Shown: in pieces, positions 25,501 through 32,520 of the stretch
How positions within the stretch are numbered: position 1 is the stretch's first letter
Layout: every line of letters begins with the position of its first letter
Assembly (NCBI GenBank): GCA_030671315.1
Contig: DAOUZW010000001.1
Span: 1 to 40,914 of the forward strand
Length of the DNA: 40,914 bases
Origin: Candidatus Bathyarchaeota archaeon
Lineage (GTDB): Archaea; Thermoproteota; Bathyarchaeia; 40CM-2-53-6; RBG-13-38-9
Direction: 5' to 3'
Translations under genes and position numbers: made by a program
The notes under the pieces: generated by a model
Databases searched by the model: none
Told to the model about the DNA's origin: nothing
Seen by the model: only the letters and a program-made list of their open reading frames with translations

Positions 25501-25812
25501 AGAGATGTTGTACGACGGATGCAAGAGATGCGGCGACAAATGAATTTGCCTGTCGATGCTTATGTCAATGCATATTTGATCTCTCCTCGTGAAATGGAAA
25601 AGTCTTTGATAAAAAGAAAAACCTACATCGCAGAAGAAGTAAGGATAAAGAAATTGAACTTTATCAAAAAAAGATCAAAAAAGACTCACGTTGATCTTTG
25701 GAGAGAATGGTTGATAGATGGTAGTAGCTATTTCATGGGACTTCAGAGGATTGTGAAAAAGAAATCAAATCGTTCCAAGAGATCAAATCAACGAACGAAA
25801 CGAAGATCATAA
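22570..25812 (+). CDS. ileS: Isoleucyl-tRNA synthetase
   Basis: Charges tRNA-Ile. The 1080-aa class Ia synthetase carries the HIGH-type motif PPHVGT (57-62) and KMSKS (602-606). Between them is the large editing domain (WTTTPWTLPANLAIMV and the GTGCVHCAPGHGEEDF segment), with several CxxC zinc sites. DVWMDSGASSWACL fits IleRS better than ValRS or LeuRS. The C-terminal tail is strongly basic (KKSNRSKRSNQRTKRRS). The start is TTG at 22570, giving a family-like IPQNYSFSKIEKRILGAW; an ATAAGG-type TATA lies near 22526. Confidence 0.96.
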   Translation: MARRCIGKIPQNYSFSKIEKRILGAWNKNRIYQKVKQQLKDQKKFYFLDGPPYVTNPPHVGTAWNKILKDSLIRHRRMLGYNVRDQPGYDCHGLPIEVKVEQDLNIKSKREIEESITISKFIEHCKRYAQQNINIQTKIFKELGVWMDWDNPYLTFKNEYIESVWWVIKRADEKKLLQKGMKVVHWCPRCETALSGYEVTDEYRTIKDQSIYVKFPVEGKDNEFILIWTTTPWTLPANLAIMVNPELDYTKVKVGNETYILAESRRNTILKGHPQEVIDTFKGKKLEGLKYKPPLLEEVIIQSQPELRDTHLIILSKDHVSAEEGTGCVHCAPGHGEEDFDVGQKNRLPVISPVNQAGRFTQEAGKYSGLYVFNANSVIVEDLKFKSLLFKTSTIEHSYPHCWRCKTPLILRATEQWFIKITDLKQRLYEENEKVKWNPEWAGSKRFRDWLLGARDWVISRQRYWGTPMPIWICCECGRRTVIGSEKELRSRARKIGSKIELHRQDVDPIKLSCECGGTMSRIPDIVDVWMDSGASSWACLHYPRDEMEFKKWWPADLIVEAHDQTRGWFYSLLGAGVIAFDETPYKAVLMHGHTFNAKGDKMSKSAGDFISPQEIVKKYGRDSLRFYELQRTIWEDFNFSISTIEETFRDLKVIWNIYAFASIYMNLDSFQPEKYAIEKKTFRQEDIWLLSRTESLKLLVNKEMENLNVHKAARILNKFAVEDLSRWYIKLVRRRFWQEKESLDKLASYSSLYNALKTWLLLSAPFIPFFTEELYQKMIKPSESKPYESIHMSPYPKPNADWIESSLEENMELAKELVGAALSARQTAKIKLRQPISRIIIVTDDPSVKRAVEKLEQIIFSQVNTRKIEFMNIDEGEKFKELKAIPNYKTLGPTFKKEANLVAELIKKLDGRKAFVEIKDRGSYDIEFEGKHYTLNSEMIILREEMAENFVPGVFSRGRVYVDVTMPKNLITEGLARDVVRRMQEMRRQMNLPVDAYVNAYLISPREMEKSLIKRKTYIAEEVRIKKLNFIKKRSKKTHVDLWREWLIDGSSYFMGLQRIVKKKSNRSKRSNQRTKRRS

Positions 25813-25892
25813 CAAACTAACTTTAGTCACTAGTTTATCAGATTATCTTTATTATTCCTCCACTTGTGCATGGAAATTATCTACCGTGCATC

Positions 25893-26594
25893 CTAGGATA
25901 TAGTCCAAATTGGTATGAGTTTTGAGAATGCTTGTTCAAAGATAGTCTCTGCCATCTTAGTATATCCAGCAGTATTAAGGTGAAGACCATCACTTGAATA
26001 CTTCTTGTCCAACTTATTTGTACCTAGGGTTATTGTAGATGCAAAAAGATCAACACATACAATTTCATTATCAAAGCAATAGTCCTCTATCATTTCGTTA
26101 AGTTCTAGTCTAGGTTTTATCGAGGGTTCCGGACCAATAGTTGATGGAACAGTACAAGCTATTACTTCTATTCCTGCAGAAGATGATTTATCATACATTT
26201 GAGTTAAATTATCCATAATTTCTTCGGTTTCTATTGACCAACCTATATCATTAGACCCACCTAGAATTGTGGCATAAGATGGTTTTACAGATAACACATC
26301 ACTGTCTAGTCTTTGTAGCATATCTGCTGTTAATTCTCCACTGACTCCTTTGTTGTAGAAGATTACGTTCAATAGTTTTAGCTTGTTGATTTTTTCCAAA
26401 GAAGTATCAATCATCTGCTTAAGATGATCTGTATATGGGGTCATCTTAGGTAGAGGTGAGCCCGATGTGGGAGATTGATATCCTGCGGTCAGACTATTAC
26501 CAAATGCAACTACCAAAATTTGTTTTGCTTTTACCTTCTTATTTGCTTCCGAGTCTACTTTCTCTGTTAGTTTCCCAGATTTACGTGGTAACAA
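25893..26594 (-). CDS. SGNH/GDSL-family hydrolase
   Basis: A 233-aa esterase-like protein with all SGNH blocks: FGNSLTAGY (nucleophile Ser34), GVSGELT (oxyanion Gly), GGSNDIGW (oxyanion Asn) and SSDGLHLN with the catalytic Asp-His pair. It has no signal peptide or membrane segment, so it is probably cytosolic. The closest known group is the thioesterase I/lysophospholipase L1-like family; the substrate is unknown. The TTG at 26594 has GGGAG 9 nt upstream. It stands alone, convergent to ileS. Confidence 0.85.
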   Translation of the reverse strand: MLPRKSGKLTEKVDSEANKKVKAKQILVVAFGNSLTAGYQSPTSGSPLPKMTPYTDHLKQMIDTSLEKINKLKLLNVIFYNKGVSGELTADMLQRLDSDVLSVKPSYATILGGSNDIGWSIETEEIMDNLTQMYDKSSSAGIEVIACTVPSTIGPEPSIKPRLELNEMIEDYCFDNEIVCVDLFASTITLGTNKLDKKYSSDGLHLNTAGYTKMAETIFEQAFSKLIPIWTIS

Positions 26595-26843
26595 AGTTCT
26601 ATTCTCCCTTAAGCAGAAATCCGATTAAGTTTCACAAATATTTATGGATATTCCATTTTACTAGAGTATTAAAACATGAGACTTGAATTATATATGTAGA
26701 TAATTTTATCCTCTTAAAGAATATGAATTAGTAACCCTTACCCAGAGGACTCAACGCACACTAACAAAAATTGATATTAACTAAAGTCTGATAAGTTCAT
26801 TACCATAAAATTTGTTTGATATAGATATTGACAATAAGAAAAA
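26595..26843. other. Gap between two divergent genes, no gene recognised
   Basis: This 249-base AT-rich stretch separates the SGNH hydrolase and the membrane zinc-ribbon gene. It contains several TATA-like runs (ATATTTATGG near 26640, ATTATATATG near 26690) that could serve either strand. I see no coding frame, tRNA or clear structured RNA in it. Confidence 0.5.
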
Positions 26844-27314
26844 TTGTCGGGATATGATATCTTGACTTTGGATAAAATCTATCTACAAACACTTGACTTT
26901 TTTGATTCTTCTAAAATATTGCCGATCATCATAATAGTAGTGGTTGTAGTTGCCCTGATTATCATGGCTATGTTAATTCTTAATAGAAGACCAAGTCGCA
27001 AATCAAATTTCCACCCTCGCGGATTAGACTATAAAAATTATCCTTATGAGATGCATATGAGTTCTGAGGGATCACCTATAGCGACAGTTCTTGAGATGTT
27101 AAGGAGAGATTTGGAAGACTTGTCTATAGCCCATTCTTCTGGACGCATCAACAAAAGAGATTATCAAGAAAGAGTGGTAGAAATTAAGAAAACATTCCAA
27201 GATCTAAAGGAACTTAGAGAGATCATTCCTGAAACCAAGAAATGTGTTAGATGTAATACTGAGATTCTTAGAGACGCCTCGTTTTGTGATAGATGTGGCA
27301 CCAAACAGTCCTGA
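26844..27314 (+). CDS. Single-pass membrane protein with SHOCT-like and zinc-ribbon domains
   Basis: I do not recognise a named family. The 156-aa protein has one transmembrane helix (about residues 27-46, very Ile/Val rich). A linker follows, then a SHOCT-like helix pair (EMLRRDLEDLSIAHSSGRINKRDYQERVVEIKKTF) and a C-terminal zinc ribbon (CVRCNTEILRDASFCDRCG). Such proteins are common in archaea, with no established role. The start is TTG at 26844 with no clear Shine-Dalgarno, so the first residues are uncertain. The soluble part probably faces the cytoplasm because of the basic residues after the helix (NRRPSRK). Confidence 0.7.
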   Translation: MSGYDILTLDKIYLQTLDFFDSSKILPIIIIVVVVVALIIMAMLILNRRPSRKSNFHPRGLDYKNYPYEMHMSSEGSPIATVLEMLRRDLEDLSIAHSSGRINKRDYQERVVEIKKTFQDLKELREIIPETKKCVRCNTEILRDASFCDRCGTKQS

Positions 27315-27439
27315 TAGATTGATCTTCTTCCTAACATGACTAGATAACCTAAAATGGGAGTCTATCTCGCAAAAACCAGATAGAGAATAAACATTATCTT
27401 CAAGATTGCATTGTATCCAAATAAAAGAGGGTTGAAAGA

Positions 27440-28747
27440 TTGTCTATTGATCTTTCATGTGAAATCTGCAATGTTACTTTCAAAAATCCGTTTATACTTT
27501 CATCAGCTACGCCAACAAAGACTACTCGAAATATTGTGAGAGGAATTGAGGCTGGTTGGGCAGGAGCCGTAATGAAGACCTTGGTTCCTCAAGAATATGC
27601 AAGAGTATACCCTAGGCCACGTTTCAAAATATATTGGTTGAAAGATCAAGGAGCTTATCCAAAAATAATACCTCGTTCATTCTCGATAACAGATATCGAA
27701 GAGGGTTCACATCTAAATCCAGAAGATTATGTGAAGGAACTCGATAACACAAAAAAGGCCGTTGGAGATGATGGTGTTATTATTGGAAGTATAACTGCTG
27801 GTGATATGGATACTTGGGAAAAATACATTGAGCTAATAAATGGTTCAAGGGCAGACATTTTAGAATTGAACTTTTCCTGTCCTTATGCCGGAGAGCCCGG
27901 TACTAAAAAAAAGGGAGAGAGATTAGGTTGGACATTAATGTATATGGCTGAAGATGTCTTACGACTTGCGAAAAAAAAATGTTCGATACCTTTTACACCA
28001 AAAATTTCCTCTCAAACAGGCGAAGTTGATGATTGGGCTAAGCGATTTGAGGCTGCAGGTTCACCATGCTTGACATTATCACATAGGATCTCAACTCTTG
28101 ATGTTGATATAGAATCAGGAAAACCCATACCCTTCGGTTGTATTGGAGGCTTTGGAGGTCCTTATTTGATAGGATTCTCTTTAAAGTGGATTGCTAAAAC
28201 TGCGCCAAAGGTTAATGTACCTATCATAGCTTGCATGGGAATGCTTGAGTGGAGTGATACGATAAAGTACATTATGGTTGGAGCCTCAGCAATACAGAGT
28301 TGTTCAGCTGTCATGGTCCAAGGATACGATGTAGTCAAACATTGGCTTAAAATGATTAATGATTACATGAGAGAGCATAGTTACACATCAATAGAGGAAT
28401 TGAGAGGAATTGCTCTGAATCAAATCAATCCTCCTACAATGGTAGAGAGAGGGAATGAAGGAGTATATGCTGTCGTTGATCGATCTAAATGCACAGGATG
28501 TGGAATATGCAAACGTTGCTGTTTCTATTTTGCCATAGATATCAAAGAGGGAAAAGCAGAAATTGACCTTAAAAATTGTGATGGATGTGGACTCTGTCAT
28601 GAAGTCTGTCCAGAAAATGCAATAGTTGCAGAGAAGACAATGGAAAAAGATGCATATCCTAGGCCAGACTCTAAACCATACCACAGACATTATATGCCAA
28701 AATTAAACTCTAACCAACAAGAGATCTGTGGACTTTCTAAGGAATAA
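27440..28747 (+). CDS. PreA-like dihydroorotate/dihydropyrimidine dehydrogenase-family flavoprotein with ferredoxin domain
   Basis: A 435-aa protein: an FMN-binding TIM barrel of the dihydroorotate dehydrogenase superfamily (1-330, with NPFILSSATPT, LELNFSCPYAGEPG and the phosphate-binding GASAIQSCSAVM) fused to a two-cluster 4Fe-4S ferredoxin (C351, C354, C357, C361 and C380, C383, C386, C390). This is the layout of PreA. However, the catalytic cysteine of dihydropyrimidine dehydrogenases (in MGLACGQD) appears absent, and the substrate Asn motif is replaced by SHRIST, so the substrate is probably different. The TTG at 27440 has GAGGGT 7 nt upstream. No PreT-like partner gene is near. Confidence 0.8.
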   Translation: MSIDLSCEICNVTFKNPFILSSATPTKTTRNIVRGIEAGWAGAVMKTLVPQEYARVYPRPRFKIYWLKDQGAYPKIIPRSFSITDIEEGSHLNPEDYVKELDNTKKAVGDDGVIIGSITAGDMDTWEKYIELINGSRADILELNFSCPYAGEPGTKKKGERLGWTLMYMAEDVLRLAKKKCSIPFTPKISSQTGEVDDWAKRFEAAGSPCLTLSHRISTLDVDIESGKPIPFGCIGGFGGPYLIGFSLKWIAKTAPKVNVPIIACMGMLEWSDTIKYIMVGASAIQSCSAVMVQGYDVVKHWLKMINDYMREHSYTSIEELRGIALNQINPPTMVERGNEGVYAVVDRSKCTGCGICKRCCFYFAIDIKEGKAEIDLKNCDGCGLCHEVCPENAIVAEKTMEKDAYPRPDSKPYHRHYMPKLNSNQQEICGLSKE

Positions 28748-28774
28748 AAAGTAGTTAGAACATTGTTGGTTTTT

Positions 28775-29188
28775 TCATTTCTGTTCGATTATAGTTTTTA
28801 GAAAGTCCCCATATTTGTTTGCATCCATTAAGGCTGAAAGTTCCTGATCAAGGTTTGAAGGTTTGATAATCGCCACCCATCCATCACCATATGGAGTCTC
28901 ATTTACCCGCTCTGGATTGTCAGGTAGACTAGTATTGACTTCAATAATGTCTCCTGATACTGGAGAGAAGAAATCTGAAACAGCTTTGACAGATTCCAGC
29001 GTTCCGGCTGGTTTCATGTGCTCCACTTTTGAATCAACGTTTGGAAGTTCGACAAAAACAACTTCGTGCAACGCTTTTTGAGCGTAATCGGTTATACCCA
29101 CTCGACATTTGTCGTCTTCTACTTTGATCCAAGTATGTTCCTTCGTATAAAATAATCCTTCAGGAACTTCATAATCATTGATCTTCAA
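28775..29188 (-). CDS. gcvH: Glycine cleavage system H protein (lipoyl carrier)
   Basis: A 137-aa lipoyl-domain protein with YTKEHTWIKVEDDKCRVGITDYAQ and GTLESVKAVSDFFSPVSG, where Lys68 is the lipoylation site. The C-terminal NPERVNETPYGDGW is also conserved. It normally shuttles the aminomethyl group among GcvP, GcvT and Lpd, but none of these, nor a lipoate ligase, is in the window, so it may also serve as a general lipoyl carrier. The start is TTG at 29188. Confidence 0.93.
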   Translation of the reverse strand: MKINDYEVPEGLFYTKEHTWIKVEDDKCRVGITDYAQKALHEVVFVELPNVDSKVEHMKPAGTLESVKAVSDFFSPVSGDIIEVNTSLPDNPERVNETPYGDGWVAIIKPSNLDQELSALMDANKYGDFLKTIIEQK

Positions 29189-29257
29189 TACTCAATCTCA
29201 TCTCTTTAATTTTAAAATTTGTAATAATTATTAACAGTATATATCAGTGTCTAAAGA

Positions 29258-29434
29258 CTATTCGCTCTCCGTTTCGACTGGCGTTATCTTTATTGACTCT
29301 ATATTGAAACCTAATTTTTTCCTACAATTTGGACATAAGCCGCCATGCTTATGAATAGTCTCCAGAGGAGATTCAAGTTCTAGACCGACATATAGTTCAT
29401 GCGTACAATTGCTACAATATATTCGCTGAGGCAA
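29258..29434 (-). CDS. Small zinc-ribbon protein
   Basis: A 58-aa protein from TTG at 29434, which has GAGGG 8 nt upstream; TTG at 29461 would add nine residues. It begins MPQRIYCSNCTHELYVG and has a second cysteine pair in GGLCPNCRKKLGF, so it forms a four-cysteine zinc ribbon. I recall similar short proteins (starting LPQRIYCxxC) across TACK archaea, without known function. It is upstream of gcvH on the same strand, with a 69-base gap. Confidence 0.65.
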   Translation of the reverse strand: MPQRIYCSNCTHELYVGLELESPLETIHKHGGLCPNCRKKLGFNIESIKITPVETESE

Positions 29435-29520
29435 ACATTTGACCCTCTGAAAAATAAACAATGAACATATTTCAACTTTAAGTCGAAAATCAATATGTTT
29501 ACAACCTTCACCTCTAAGAA

Positions 29521-29528
29521 CTTATAAA
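29521..29528 (+). promoter_or_regulatory. TATA box for the OSTC-like gene
   Basis: CTTATAAA, centred 26 bases before the ATG at 29551, so the transcript would start at or next to the initiation codon. This predicts a leaderless mRNA. Confidence 0.5.
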
Positions 29529-29550
29529 TGTGATGTGATACTGCAAGGTC

Positions 29551-30021
29551 ATGGTGGCAGACTTGAGCGGGAAGACTGGAAGTATTAGTTGGAAGTTTAA
29601 TCGATTCCTAAATAATCTTGCTTTTAGATTCAGAAAATTTCGTCTGCCAAGAAGAATTATGGGTAAACCATCATTCAATATTATTACAATAGCTCTGATG
29701 GGGTTTGCAATCTTCATTTTATCTGGAGGAGTATATAGTATTGTTGAAATTATGTCTGGTAGAGCCTTAACCATGCTACCGTCAGCTGGTGGGTGGACAT
29801 TCATCTATCCTGGAAGCCTCAATATGCAAACAATAAACGAAAGCTTGATTTCTGGAATGCTTTATTTCTTGGGAGCCACTGGTTTCTATTTAGTACTTAG
29901 AAGTATGAAATTAGCCTACCGTCCACGTCAGGCATACCTTACATTAATAATCGGATTAATGTTAGTCCTTCTGATTGTTTATTACACATCAATATTACTA
30001 CAAACCAAGATGGGCGGCTAA
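29551..30021 (+). CDS. OSTC/DC2-like (OST3/OST6 family) oligosaccharyltransferase accessory subunit
   Basis: A 156-aa membrane protein with three predicted helices (about 42-62, 97-117, 129-150). From memory of the human sequence, it aligns along its whole core with OSTC/DC2: FILSGGVYSIVEIMSG matches the human LITGGIIYDVIVEPPSVG segment, NMQTINESLISGMLYFLGATGFYLV matches the [24 protein letters not shown] region, and the last helix ends TKMGG like MKLPGYLMG. In eukaryotes OSTC tethers OST-A to the translocon. A role with STT3 (19692-22442) is inferred. The mRNA looks leaderless; the gene is convergent with carS, 2 bases apart. Confidence 0.75.
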   Translation: MVADLSGKTGSISWKFNRFLNNLAFRFRKFRLPRRIMGKPSFNIITIALMGFAIFILSGGVYSIVEIMSGRALTMLPSAGGWTFIYPGSLNMQTINESLISGMLYFLGATGFYLVLRSMKLAYRPRQAYLTLIIGLMLVLLIVYYTSILLQTKMGG

Positions 30022-30023
30022 CT

Positions 30024-30521
30024 TTACCACCAATGTCCCTTCACTCCAAGTCGGTATGCGAAAAAATTCGCCAATAGATGTATCGGAGGAGTGAAAACTA
30101 TCAGTATGATGATAGTGCCAAAACCTACTTGTTGAACTGGATAAGTAAGAATCAATGCTCCTAATATGAAATCGAGTTGATCGAGTATAGGAAAAGGTTC
30201 TCCAGGTTTAAAGTCTAATCTGCGTTTTATGAAAGACCCTAAAAGATCACCAAGTAATGCACCAAGTGCGGCAAGTGCACCGATAAGAACTATTCCAGGA
30301 CCAAGAAATATTTCTTCAGCTATTGCTACTAGGATACCTAGGATAAGAGCCACTCCAAATCCTCTGAAGGTTTTGTTCGCTCCAAAGATCCTTTTGCCGT
30401 CAATAAAATGGAAGCCGAGATCCATAGGCGGCCCTCCTCTAAATAGGGTGGGCAAGGCGTTAGCTATGTATGCTGGTATAGCTATGTAAATAGCTTGAAG
30501 AATATCTATCTCATTTATCAA
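30024..30521 (-). CDS. carS: CDP-archaeol synthase
   Basis: Activates digeranylgeranylglyceryl phosphate with CTP, a step of archaeal membrane lipid synthesis. The 165-aa integral membrane protein has about five helices, the GANKTFRGFG motif and the highly conserved LLGDLLGSFIKRRLDFKPGEPFPILDQLDFILGA, which contains the metal-binding acids. Length matches the CarS (DUF46) family. It is 18 bases downstream of the RadB-like gene and probably in its transcript, with no evident functional link. Confidence 0.93.
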   Translation of the reverse strand: MINEIDILQAIYIAIPAYIANALPTLFRGGPPMDLGFHFIDGKRIFGANKTFRGFGVALILGILVAIAEEIFLGPGIVLIGALAALGALLGDLLGSFIKRRLDFKPGEPFPILDQLDFILGALILTYPVQQVGFGTIIILIVFTPPIHLLANFFAYRLGVKGHWW

Positions 30522-30539
30522 GTTGTAAATATCCCTTAA

Positions 30540-31241
30540 TTAGATTGGTGAAATTTGAAAATCCGTCAAGCCTTCTTCCATCATTTTTAGATAACATCTA
30601 TTTTTGGTGACATCTTGAGATTGGAAAGTATCGAGTCTAGCTTCTTTTATTTTATGTTCGGCTGTTGATCTGAGATTTAGAATTGTCTTAGGCCAATGGA
30701 ATAACGTTCGACGTGCAACTGGTTCTATTTTAAATCCTATATTATCTACTCTTGATCTTACTTGACTAGTTATGAGGACCACCAAATCATATTTTGATGC
30801 TAACTCAACAAGATATGCTAACTGTCGATTTAATTCACGATTAAGGCTATAGTTTCCCTGTGCATTGCCTAAAGATGTTCTATATAGCGAAGTCACAGTG
30901 TCCACAACAATTAATCCAACCCTTTTTGTTAGGTAATTTTCGAGATTTTCCACTATACGCGATTGCTCTAAAAAAGACTGAGGGAGAAAGATGAGAATAT
31001 TCTCAAGAACATCATCTTGACTTGAGCCTATAATTTGAATTAATCGTTTGTGAGAAAAAGATTGATCCGCATCAATATAGAGCGTTTTCCAATTTCTCCT
31101 CGAGGCTGAAACCGCGCATTGCAAACTTAATGTAGTCTTCCCAGTTGACGCCTCTCCATATATTAAACTGAGATATCCTTTTGGGAAGCCCCCAATAAGC
31201 AATCTGTCTAAAGAAGGTGTAAGAGTCGAGAGAGTGCTCAT
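30540..31241 (-). CDS. radB: RadB-like RecA-superfamily ATPase
   Basis: A 233-aa single-domain RecA/RadA paralogue. It has Walker A GEASTGKTT (29-37), Walker B LIVVDTVTSLYR (from residue 110), the NRELNRQLAYLVELASKYDLVVLITSQV segment typical of RadA/RadB, and no N-terminal helix-hairpin-helix domain. These features fit RadB, an accessory of homologous recombination, rather than the full-length RadA recombinase. Assigning RadB over other archaeal RadA paralogues (aRadC group) needs a phylogeny. ATG start at 31241; a divergent 143-base gap separates it from the Clp1-like gene. Confidence 0.8.
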   Translation of the reverse strand: MSTLSTLTPSLDRLLIGGFPKGYLSLIYGEASTGKTTLSLQCAVSASRRNWKTLYIDADQSFSHKRLIQIIGSSQDDVLENILIFLPQSFLEQSRIVENLENYLTKRVGLIVVDTVTSLYRTSLGNAQGNYSLNRELNRQLAYLVELASKYDLVVLITSQVRSRVDNIGFKIEPVARRTLFHWPKTILNLRSTAEHKIKEARLDTFQSQDVTKNRCYLKMMEEGLTDFQISPI

Positions 31242-31384
31242 CTTTCTTCAGCCACTGTTTTTACTTTCTAAGAAGGATCCTTTTCAAGCATAACTCATCT
31301 ATATGTTTGATGAATAAAATCTAACATTTAGTTTTTACATAAATTGAATCTGTCTAGAATTAAGGACCTAAAAGTGGAGTACAA

Positions 31385-32449
31385 TTGAGATTTCTAATTC
31401 AATCCGGAAAGACATTATTAGTATCAGGGCCGGCCTCCTTGAAATTGCAAGAGGGGGAAGCAAATGTTTTTGGAGCTCCATTTAAACCACAACAACGACT
31501 GATAGTCAAAAGAGAGAAACAGTTCGCTATTGAGATTATAGAAGAGTCAATAATTGAGGGGGATTTTGGTGAAAGCGCAACCTACTTGGAGATTGATGAT
31601 ACTACAATCCCTGAATCATGGTTTGAGGCTGCTAACACATTTCAGAAATCCAATAATAAAAAATTACTTGTTATAGGTTCTACCGATACAGGTAAAAGCA
31701 CTCTCTGCACGTTTCTAGTCAATCATATTCTTAAATTCAAACAAAGTGTGGCACTTCTTGATGCTGATATTGGTCAATCGGATCTAGGACCTCCTGGAAC
31801 TCTAGGATTAAGCATTATCAATAAACCGTACATCGAATCAGATAATTTGAACTTAGATTCAATGATCTTTGTTGGTAAAACAAGCCCCTCCTCAGTTACT
31901 GAGAAAGTTATCAATGGAATTTCGAAGCTTGAAAATTCCGTCCAAAAAGGAACATCAATAGTCATAAACACCGATGGCTGGATCTTGGACACAGAAGCAA
32001 TCGCTTACAAATTAAGAATGATTAGACAACTTGACCCAAATATGACAATAATACTTAACGAAGGAAAGGAATTTTACAATATCTTTGAAAATAATCTACC
32101 ATTCATGAGGATTCAGGTTCCAAAATTCATAAAGACGAGAGGACGTGAGGATCGCAAAAAAATTCGAGAGTACCATTATAAAAAATATTTGAAGAATGCA
32201 ATACACACAAATTTCTCACTTAATGGGATAATGATGGAGGGGTTTCTCCCAAACAGGATCGAGGGTGGAGAGATACTAGGTTTTCTTGATCTAAATGGAT
32301 TTCTAATTGGAATAGGAATTTTAGAGTATATTAATCGAAGAAAACAAATTCTAAGAGCCTATACAAATGTGAATGTCAGAAATGTGACATCAATAGAATG
32401 TGGCAACATCAGGTTAATGCATGATGGCTCAGAGATTGACTGGGAATAG
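31385..32449 (+). CDS. Clp1/Grc3-family polynucleotide 5'-kinase
   Basis: A 354-aa protein with an N-terminal beta domain (1-80), a P-loop kinase domain and a C-terminal beta domain. Walker A is GSTDTGKST (98-106); the LLDADIGQSDLGPPGTL block (124-140) is the hallmark of Clp1, Grc3/Nol9 and archaeal polynucleotide kinases, which phosphorylate RNA or DNA 5'-hydroxyl ends during tRNA or rRNA processing. The start is TTG at 31385. The RNA substrate here is unknown; the window's many RNA-maturation genes make an RNA role plausible. Confidence 0.88.
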   Translation: MRFLIQSGKTLLVSGPASLKLQEGEANVFGAPFKPQQRLIVKREKQFAIEIIEESIIEGDFGESATYLEIDDTTIPESWFEAANTFQKSNNKKLLVIGSTDTGKSTLCTFLVNHILKFKQSVALLDADIGQSDLGPPGTLGLSIINKPYIESDNLNLDSMIFVGKTSPSSVTEKVINGISKLENSVQKGTSIVINTDGWILDTEAIAYKLRMIRQLDPNMTIILNEGKEFYNIFENNLPFMRIQVPKFIKTRGREDRKKIREYHYKKYLKNAIHTNFSLNGIMMEGFLPNRIEGGEILGFLDLNGFLIGIGILEYINRRKQILRAYTNVNVRNVTSIECGNIRLMHDGSEIDWE

Positions 32450-32520
32450 TCTATCATTTGTTTATGATTTAGCAATATTTTATATCATTAAAGATTGAGA
32501 AGGGTAATTCCTGAGTCAAT

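Noticed and set aside
27361..27384. Inverted repeat TCTATCT / AGATAGA with a 10-base loop before the PreA-like gene
   Set aside because: A 7-bp AT-rich stem with a loose loop is expected by chance in sequence of this composition, and no T-run or conserved context supports a terminator or riboswitch.
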